Of a stretch of DNA of 18,475 nucleotides, positions 12,852-18,475 are shown piece by piece. Within the stretch, counting starts at the first letter, position 1. Each line of letters begins with the position of its first letter. Below the pieces are notes generated by a model. The model was not told the origin of the DNA. It ran no database searches and worked only from the letters and a program-made list of their open reading frames with translations. Made by a program: the position numbers and the translations under genes. This DNA comes from Pseudomonadota bacterium. Its GTDB lineage: Bacteria > Pseudomonadota > Alphaproteobacteria > Caulobacterales > Aquidulcibacteraceae. Location of the stretch: contig JAEYPY010000263.1 of assembly GCA_023410295.1 (NCBI GenBank), forward strand, positions 1-18,475, given 5' to 3'.

Positions 12852-14344
12852 CAATCTTCGTATTTACTTGCGACCAAGCGATTGAGCAGCCTCACGCCAT
12901 AACCCGTCGCCCACGACGGCGAGAGCGGATCTTCGTAGGGGCCCGGCTTCCAGGCGGTGCCGGCGATATCGAGGTGCGCCCAGGGCGTGCCGTCCTTCAC
13001 GAACCGCTTGATGAATTGCGCGCCAACGATCGAACCCGCCACTGGCTTGCCGGCGATGTTCTTCATATCGGCGTTGGGCGTATCGATCAGCTTGTCATAA
13101 GCGGCCGTCAGCGGCATGCGCCACACCGGTTCGCCTTCGCTGTTGGCGGCGGAGATGATCGCTTGCGCCAGATCGTCGTCGCTGGCGTAAAGCCCCGCAT
13201 GCTCGTGGCCGAGTGCGACGATGACCGCTCCCGTCAACGTCGCGAGATCAATAACGGCGCAGGGATCGAATTTGTCCTGCGCGTACCAGACTGCATCGGC
13301 CAGAATGAGCCGGCCCTCGGCGTCGGTGTTCAGCACTTCGATCGTCTGTCCCGACATGGTGGTCACGATATCGCCCGGACGCTGCGCACTCGGTCCGGGC
13401 ATGTTCTCAACCAGCGCGACGACGCCAACGACATTCGCTTTCGCCTTGCGCAGCGCGATCGCTTTCATCGCCCCGGCGACGGCGGCGGCGCCGCCCATGT
13501 CGCCCTTCATTTCGTCCATACCAGCCCCGGGCTTAAGCGAAATGCCGCCGGTATCGAAGGTGACCCCCTTGCCGACGAGTGCGATCGGCTTGCCCTTCTT
13601 GGCGCTCGATCCGTTCCAGCTCATCGTCACGATGCAGCCGGGATGCACGCTGCCTTGCGCCACGCCCAGAAGCGCGCCCATGCCGAGGCGCTCCATCGCC
13701 GCGGTGTCGAGCACGTTGACTTCAAGCCCAATGGTTTCGAGATCGCGCAGCCGCTCAGCGAAGCTTTGCGGGTAGAGCACGTTCGGCGGCTCGTGCACGA
13801 GATCGCGCGCGAAGAACACGCCCTCGACAATCGCCGCATCTTTTTCAGAACGCGCCCGCGCAGCGGCGGGACCGTCCATGGCGATCTCGACCGTGGTCAG
13901 CGTCGGCTTCTGCTCCGGCTTCAGCTTGGTGCGATAGGTGTCGAACCGATACGAAGCCAGCCGCGCTCCAAGCGCGGCATGGGCGCCGGCCTCGGCTTTC
14001 GAAACGCCCGGCAATGCGTCGGGCTGCAGCACTAATTTTTCAGCGCCCGAGGTCAGCGTGCGCTTCACCGCATGACCGGCCCAGCGTTCGACGGCCATGC
14101 CGTCGGCCGCGTCCGGCTTGCCGACGCCGATCACCAGGACGCGGGCGAAATCGACGCCCTCCGGGGCCAGCACATCGACGGCCTGACCGGCGCCGCCCTT
14201 GAAGTTTGCCGCTTTGATCGCCTTGGCGATGCGGCCATTGGTGGAAGAATCGAGCGCCTTGCCGGCATCCAGAAGCTCGCCACCTTCCGTCGCCATAACC
14301 GCCACAACGTCGCCGCCGCCGGCGGTCACAAATCGAATGTCCAT
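12851..14344 (-). CDS. pepA: Leucyl aminopeptidase (M17)
   Basis: A 497-residue two-metal aminopeptidase that removes N-terminal residues from peptides in the cytoplasm. In several proteobacteria PepA also binds DNA. The C-terminal catalytic domain holds the metal ligands and active-site residues in family order: Lys259 and Asp264 in VGKGVTFDTGGISLK, Lys271, Asp282 in MKGDMGG, and Asp341, Glu343 and Arg345 in the signature NTDAEGRL. The N-terminal domain (about 1-160) is of normal length. The start at 14344 has GGGG at 14350-14353 within a small hairpin. It heads a tightly coupled operon with holC and the three lipoproteins, and is divergent from lptF with 142 bases between. Confidence 0.97.
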   Translation of the reverse strand: MDIRFVTAGGGDVVAVMATEGGELLDAGKALDSSTNGRIAKAIKAANFKGGAGQAVDVLAPEGVDFARVLVIGVGKPDAADGMAVERWAGHAVKRTLTSGAEKLVLQPDALPGVSKAEAGAHAALGARLASYRFDTYRTKLKPEQKPTLTTVEIAMDGPAAARARSEKDAAIVEGVFFARDLVHEPPNVLYPQSFAERLRDLETIGLEVNVLDTAAMERLGMGALLGVAQGSVHPGCIVTMSWNGSSAKKGKPIALVGKGVTFDTGGISLKPGAGMDEMKGDMGGAAAVAGAMKAIALRKAKANVVGVVALVENMPGPSAQRPGDIVTTMSGQTIEVLNTDAEGRLILADAVWYAQDKFDPCAVIDLATLTGAVIVALGHEHAGLYASDDDLAQAIISAANSEGEPVWRMPLTAAYDKLIDTPNADMKNIAGKPVAGSIVGAQFIKRFVKDGTPWAHLDIAGTAWKPGPYEDPLSPSWATGYGVRLLNRLVASKYED

Positions 14345-14346
14345 GG

Positions 14347-14361
14347 ATTCCCCTCGGGAAT
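14347..14361 (-). promoter_or_regulatory. Hairpin enclosing the pepA ribosome binding site
   Basis: ATTCCC-x3-GGGAAT is a perfect six-base inverted repeat with a three-base loop. In the pepA message the loop GAG and the first bases of the 3' arm form GAGGGG, the only Shine-Dalgarno-like sequence before the ATG, which is two bases after the stem. Folding would hide the ribosome site. The stem is short, so a regulatory role is uncertain. Confidence 0.4.
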
Positions 14362-14486
14362 GTGTGGGTCGGATCGCGGAGCGGGCCCCGCTTCAACCCG
14401 GGTCGCGGCAGTGGTAGCCATGCGCGACGCACTTGAAAAGCTGCACCCGGCGCGACCGAAGTTCCGGGCGCCGGCAAAGGGGTGAG

Positions 14487-15614
14487 ATGAACACAGTCTC
14501 TGCTTACGTGTTCCGGCAGGCGCTGGGGCCGCTCCTGGCGATCCTGGGGGCGCTGGCGGCGATCGCCATCCTGACGCAGGGCCTCAACCAACTCGACATC
14601 ATCATCACCAACCGCCGCGCCGGCTTTGCCTTTGCCTACGTGACGCTGCTGGCGCTGCCGCAGCTCATTTCGCTCATCCTGCCGATGGCTGTGTTCATCG
14701 CCGTGGTTTACGCGCTGAACCGGATGCAGACGGAAAGCGAAGTGGCGGTGCTCTATGGCGCCGGCGTTTCGCGCCGGCATATCGCGCGGCCGATCATTCA
14801 ACTGGCGGTGATGGCGGCGCTGGCGCACCTTGTGGTCAACGTCGTGGTGCAGCCGTGGGCGTTTAAGGAGCGGCGCGAAACTTTCTACGCTTTACGCACC
14901 GATGTCGCCTCGAGCCTCATCGAAGAAGGCTCCTTCACCTTCCCGAGCGAGCACCTCACCGTCTATGCGCGCGAACGCGGCGGCGGCAATGAACTCCGCG
15001 ATCTCTTGATCAATGACGCGCGTCCGGAATTTCCCATCACCTACACCGCGCGCGCCGGCGCTATCGTCACGATCGAAGGCCGCCCGGCCATGGTCATGCG
15101 CGATGGGCAGATTCAGCGCCAGGTCGAAGACGGCACGGTGGATGTGCTCGACTTCGACCGCTACGTCTTGCCGCTCGAGGGCGAAGTTGAGGTGGATGAG
15201 ATCTATTATCTGAAAGCTTCCGACCGATCGCTCTACGAGTTGCTCTTTCCAGATCGGACCGCGCACTACGACCAGCGCAATATCGAACAATTCGAGGCGG
15301 AAGCGCACGCTCGCCTGTCCTCACCACTGCTCAGTATTGCGCTCGCAATGATCGCGCTTGTGGGCGTCTTGGCGGGCCAGTTCAGCCGCCAGGGCTACGG
15401 ACGGCGCATTATGATCGCGGCGGCGGTCGCGCTGGTGGTTCGGCTCTTAGCGCTTGGCGTGACGGCCGCCGCCAGCGACGACCCTGACCTCAATGCGCTG
15501 CAATATATACTGCCGCTCGCCGTCATTCTGACCTGCAGCATCATGCTTGGGGGCAAGGGCGCGCGGCGTAAACGTCATTCGCTTGGGCCCTCGGTTTTGG
15601 CGGCGGAGAGCTAG
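14487..15614 (+). CDS. lptF: LPS export ABC transporter permease LptF
   Basis: A 375-residue inner-membrane protein of the YjgP/YjgQ family. With LptG and the ATPase LptB it pulls lipopolysaccharide from the inner membrane into the periplasmic LptC-LptA bridge. ATG 14487 has AAAGG at 14476-14480; an 18-codon extension upstream is Arg-rich and unlikely. Three N-terminal membrane segments (ALGPLLAILGALAAIAILTQGL, then FAFAYVTLLALPQLISLILPMAVFIAVVYAL, then a third near 100-120) flank the coupling-helix region TESEVAVLYGAGVS. The periplasmic beta-jellyroll domain spans about 130-270, and three C-terminal segments follow. The distinction from LptG rests on order, lptF first. It starts the lptF-lptG-lptD run. 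Confidence 0.95.
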   Translation: MNTVSAYVFRQALGPLLAILGALAAIAILTQGLNQLDIIITNRRAGFAFAYVTLLALPQLISLILPMAVFIAVVYALNRMQTESEVAVLYGAGVSRRHIARPIIQLAVMAALAHLVVNVVVQPWAFKERRETFYALRTDVASSLIEEGSFTFPSEHLTVYARERGGGNELRDLLINDARPEFPITYTARAGAIVTIEGRPAMVMRDGQIQRQVEDGTVDVLDFDRYVLPLEGEVEVDEIYYLKASDRSLYELLFPDRTAHYDQRNIEQFEAEAHARLSSPLLSIALAMIALVGVLAGQFSRQGYGRRIMIAAAVALVVRLLALGVTAAASDDPDLNALQYILPLAVILTCSIMLGGKGARRKRHSLGPSVLAAES

Positions 15615-15617
15615 CTC

Positions 15618-16718
15618 ATGTCGTTCCTGCTTTCGCGCCTCGGCCGTTATGTCATCGCTCGGGTAAGCGCCGGCATCTTCATCGCGCTGATCGCCGTGCT
15701 CGCCTCAATTCTGCTCATCGATCTGGTCGAGCAGATGCGCACCGTCGGCACGCGCACCGAAATCACCATCGCCGAAGCGCTGCGCCTGACGCTGCTCAAG
15801 ACGCCGATGTTGATCGAGCAGACGCTGCCCTTTGTCGTGCTGGCCGGCGTGATGATGGCGATGGTCGGCCTCAACCGCTCCAGCGAACTGGTGGCGATGC
15901 GCGCGGCCGGCGTGTCGGCATGGCGGTTCCTCGCGCCCGCCGCCTTCGCCGGCATCGTGCTTGGCCTCGTCACGATCACGCTGCTCAATCCGCTTGGCGC
16001 GCACCTTTACAGCGCATTCGAGGCCGAGCGTCAGGACGCGCTTTCAGTCCAGCCGGCGCAACTTGAACAGCAAGGCATCTGGATTCGTCAGGGCGATCCG
16101 GATGGCCAGGTCGTCATCCACGCGGACGGCGTCGATCCGAACGGCACGACGCTGCAGGGTGCGACGTTCATGTTCTTCGAGAGCAACCAAGACGCACTGC
16201 GTTTCACCCGCCGCATCCGGGCCGAGCAGGCCGAGCTTCGTCCGGGCTTCTGGCAACTCTCCAATCTGGTCGAGGCCATTCCGGGCGGGCGCCCAGTGCG
16301 CCAGACGCATCTCGCCATCCCGACGACGCTCGACTCCACCGAACTCATCAATCGCTTCGTCAACCCGGCGACATTGTCGTTCTGGGCCTTGCCCGGCTTT
16401 ATCCACGAGGCGCGCGCCGCTGGGTTTGCGCCGACCCGCTACGAACTGAAGTGGCACACCCTCCTGGCTTATCCACTGCTGCTCGCCACCATGGCGGGGC
16501 TGGGTGCGGCGTTCTCGCTGCAGTTGCAGCGCCTGGGCAATCTGGCCCGTTGGGGCGCCGCCGGCGTCGGTACGGGGCTCTTCCTCTTCTTCTATAGCCA
16601 GCTGGCGGGCGCCTTCGCCATCACCCAGTCCGTTCCGGCCGTCGTCGCCGCCTGGAGCGCGCCCCTGGCCGGGCTGTTCATAGCCCTCTCGATCGTCGCC
16701 TTCGCCGAGGACGGCTAA
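15618..16718 (+). CDS. lptG: LPS export ABC transporter permease LptG
   Basis: A 366-residue second YjgP/YjgQ permease, starting three bases after lptF, so cotranscribed and probably translationally coupled. The N-terminus YVIARVSAGIFIALIAVLASILLIDLVEQMRT is the first membrane segment; ETI-like coupling-helix residues appear in NRSSELVAMRAAGVSAWRFLAP. The periplasmic jellyroll (about 130-260) includes GIWIRQGDPDGQVVIHADGVDPNGTTLQGA. The C-terminal membrane segments run from the WHTLLAYPLLLATMAGLGAAFSL region to the end. It pairs with LptF as the heterodimeric membrane part of LptB2FG, and LPS enters at the interface of the two. Confidence 0.95.
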   Translation: MSFLLSRLGRYVIARVSAGIFIALIAVLASILLIDLVEQMRTVGTRTEITIAEALRLTLLKTPMLIEQTLPFVVLAGVMMAMVGLNRSSELVAMRAAGVSAWRFLAPAAFAGIVLGLVTITLLNPLGAHLYSAFEAERQDALSVQPAQLEQQGIWIRQGDPDGQVVIHADGVDPNGTTLQGATFMFFESNQDALRFTRRIRAEQAELRPGFWQLSNLVEAIPGGRPVRQTHLAIPTTLDSTELINRFVNPATLSFWALPGFIHEARAAGFAPTRYELKWHTLLAYPLLLATMAGLGAAFSLQLQRLGNLARWGAAGVGTGLFLFFYSQLAGAFAITQSVPAVVAAWSAPLAGLFIALSIVAFAEDG

Positions 16719-16731
16719 GCTGCCACACCTA

Positions 16732-16745
16732 GGGAAACGATTCCC
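16732..16745. terminator. Weak hairpin between lptG and lptD
   Basis: GGGAA-ACGA-TTCCC forms a five-base stem 14 bases after the lptG stop. A GC-only stem (GCCGCC 16769-16774 with GGCGGC 16782-16787) follows. Neither has a T-run, so read-through from lptFG into lptD is possible. The 101-base gap leaves room for an lptD promoter but I see no good one. Confidence 0.3.
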
Positions 16746-16819
16746 CTTCACGGCCTCCCACGCTGGACGCCGCCGCGGGCGGGCGGCTAGTTAGGTCGGG
16801 GAGTCGCGAGAGGGACCGC

Positions 16820-18475
16820 ATGCGCCGTTCGGGGGAGATCGACCGTCCGGCCGAACGGACGCCGTTCGGCTGGGCCGCGCTCGCCGCGGCGCTGGCTATG
16901 AGCGCCAGCCCCGCCGCCCTGGCGCAGGCGCTCGAACCCCAGGCCTCCACCGAACAGACCGACCGGGTCCTGCTCGAAGCCGACGAACTGGTGAATGACG
17001 AACTGGCGCAGACCATCACCGCGGAAGGTGATGTGCACGTGCGCTACCAGGGGCGCACGCTACGCTCCGACCGGCTCGTCTACGATCTGAACTCCGGCGT
17101 CATCCGCGCCATCGGCAATGTCGAGATCGTGCTCGAAGACGGCTCGGTCACCTATGCAAACGAGATCGAAGCCGACGAAGCCATGAACGTCGGCGCGGCC
17201 AGCGAACTCCGCGCACGGCTTGGCGGCACGAGCACGCTGGCCGCGCGCGCCGCGCTCCGGCACGGCGAAGGCGAGAGCGAACTCCGCAACGTCATCTACA
17301 CGAGTTGCCCGATCTGCGAGACTGGAGATCGGCCGCCGACCTGGAGCTTGCGCGCCCGGCGCGCGATTCAGGATCGCGAGAGCCGCACCATCTCCTATCA
17401 GGGCGCAGTGCTCGAAATCGCCGGCGTGCCGGTGCTATATCTGCCCTACATGGCGCACCCCGATCCGACGATCGAGCGCGCCTCGGGCTTTCTGCCGCCG
17501 GACATCGGCCGCAACAGACGGCTCGGCACCTTCTATGAGCAGCCGTATTACTGGGCGATCTCACCATCGCAGGATTTGACCGCCTCAGTGCGGGTGCACG
17601 GCAACGTCAATCCGCTGATCGGGCTGGAGTATCGCAAGCGCTTCTGGTCGGGCGAACTTGAGATCGACACCACCTTCACCGAGGAGCAGCTGTTCGACAC
17701 TGACGGCAACACCTTCGACGATCAGCTCTTCCGCTACAGCGCCTTCGCCGAAGGACGCTTCCAGATCAACGAAGACTGGCACTGGGGCTTCGGTCTCGAA
17801 CGCGTCTATGACGATCAATACCTGCGCCGCTACGACATCGACGGACCCGGCGAGCGGCGCGGCCCCTATATCGGCCACGACACGCGCCTCATCTCGCAGC
17901 TCTACGGCGTCGGCCAGACGCGCCACTCCTACACCTCGGTCAGCTTCGTCGGCTTCCAGGGTCTACGCGAAACCGACACCTCCGATCTCCTGCCGGTGAT
18001 CCTGCCGTTCGCTGAAACCGAACACGTCTTCCTCGACCCAGTGCTGCGCGGCCAAGTGCGTATGGCGGTCAACACCGCGGTGTTGTTGCGTGAAGACAAC
18101 GACGACACGGCTCTGTTCGAAGGCAATGACGGGCGTGTTTCGGGCACGGCCACGTGGCGCAAGGACATGGTGTTCGGGCCGGGCATGGTGTTCAGCCCGT
18201 TCGCACAAGGGCGCGGCGATCTCTACCACGTCGAAACGGCGGAAGATGAGTACGAGACCTTCGCGCGCGCGCTCGGTCTTGCAGGCGCGGAAGTCAGCTG
18301 GCCGTTCATGCGGCCGGGCGAACGCTTCGATCTCATTATCGAACCGGTCGTCATGGCCGCCTATGCGAGCAACGATGCCGAAGACCCACGCATCGTCAAC
18401 GAGGACAGCCTTGCGTTCGAACTTGACGATTCCAACCTGTTCCGGCCGAACGCGGCGCCCAATTACGATCTCTGG
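16820..18475 (+). CDS. lptD: LPS-assembly outer-membrane protein LptD, 3'-truncated
   Basis: An open frame of 552 codons from ATG 16820 to the window end without a stop. LptD is the outer-membrane barrel that, plugged by LptE, inserts lipopolysaccharide into the outer leaflet. A signal peptide is visible (WAALAAALAMSASPAALA, cleavage expected after Ala35). Residues about 48-150 are the LptA/OstA-like jellyroll (LLEADELVNDELAQTITAEG, YQGRTLRSDRLVYDLNSGVI, GNVEIVLEDGSVTYANEIEAD). A CPIC pair at 163-166 is the N-terminal cysteine motif. From about 190 the barrel begins, with GVPVLYLPYMAHPDP and the SGFLPPDIGRNRRLG turn. The ribosome site is only AGAGGGA (16809-16815). Alphaproteobacterial LptD is about 750-800 residues, so roughly a quarter to a third is missing. 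Confidence 0.95.
   Translation, partial: MRRSGEIDRPAERTPFGWAALAAALAMSASPAALAQALEPQASTEQTDRVLLEADELVNDELAQTITAEGDVHVRYQGRTLRSDRLVYDLNSGVIRAIGNVEIVLEDGSVTYANEIEADEAMNVGAASELRARLGGTSTLAARAALRHGEGESELRNVIYTSCPICETGDRPPTWSLRARRAIQDRESRTISYQGAVLEIAGVPVLYLPYMAHPDPTIERASGFLPPDIGRNRRLGTFYEQPYYWAISPSQDLTASVRVHGNVNPLIGLEYRKRFWSGELEIDTTFTEEQLFDTDGNTFDDQLFRYSAFAEGRFQINEDWHWGFGLERVYDDQYLRRYDIDGPGERRGPYIGHDTRLISQLYGVGQTRHSYTSVSFVGFQGLRETDTSDLLPVILPFAETEHVFLDPVLRGQVRMAVNTAVLLREDNDDTALFEGNDGRVSGTATWRKDMVFGPGMVFSPFAQGRGDLYHVETAEDEYETFARALGLAGAEVSWPFMRPGERFDLIIEPVVMAAYASNDAEDPRIVNEDSLAFELDDSNLFRPNAAPNYDLW

Noticed and set aside
12356..14035. A 559-codon open frame on the plus strand
   Set aside because: It runs antisense to pepA, holC and the first lipoprotein, all with clear family motifs. 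Its protein is Arg/His-rich without domains, as expected of a mirror frame in GC-rich DNA.
14379..14391. Near-palindrome AGCGGGCCCCGCT between pepA and lptF as an operator
   Set aside because: Short GC-only palindromes arise often by chance at this composition, and no promoter elements flank it.

Overview
The window is a compact, GC-rich stretch of chromosome from an alphaproteobacterium. The back-to-back pepA-holC and lptF-lptG-lptD blocks, the nearby ndk, the alphaproteobacterial style of the proteins and a CtrA-like TTAA pair all fit Caulobacterales, probably a Hyphomonadaceae-type lineage. That placement is inferred from gene order and motifs, not from any database search. There are no rRNA or tRNA genes, insertion sequences, phage genes or CRISPR arrays, and no gene-free stretch longer than about 300 bases.

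Region 1 (1-5016) looks accessory and metabolic. It begins with the 3' part of a short-chain dehydrogenase (SDR), followed by an unusually long SAM methyltransferase. A minus-strand gene of the maleate isomerase / arylmalonate decarboxylase / Asp-Glu racemase group converges on these. From a shared AT-rich control region, an operon runs the other way with two overlapping genes of the NodB/PuuE-like (polysaccharide deacetylase / allantoinase / cyclic-imide hydrolase) family and a second SDR. The second PuuE-like protein has lost two histidines that the first one keeps, so the pair may work as an active and an inactive subunit. I infer a small catabolic module acting on a cyclic amide, imide or ureide; the substrate is unknown.

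Region 2 (5032-10892) holds guaA on the minus strand. After it come a DUF2061 membrane protein behind a Fur-like box, a 612-residue membrane protein of unknown family behind a CtrA-like site, a C-rich G-poor candidate Rho site, a hypothetical protein, a second methyltransferase and a 52-residue Gly/Lys-rich small ORF.

Region 3 (10901-14344, minus strand) is housekeeping. pepA and holC are translationally coupled and lead into three tandem small lipoproteins of the I78 peptidase-inhibitor family. ndk follows with its own likely promoter and an intrinsic terminator.

Region 4 (14487-18475, plus strand) is lipopolysaccharide export: lptF and lptG, the inner-membrane permease pair of the Lpt transporter, then the N-terminal 552 residues of lptD, the outer-membrane translocon, cut by the window end.
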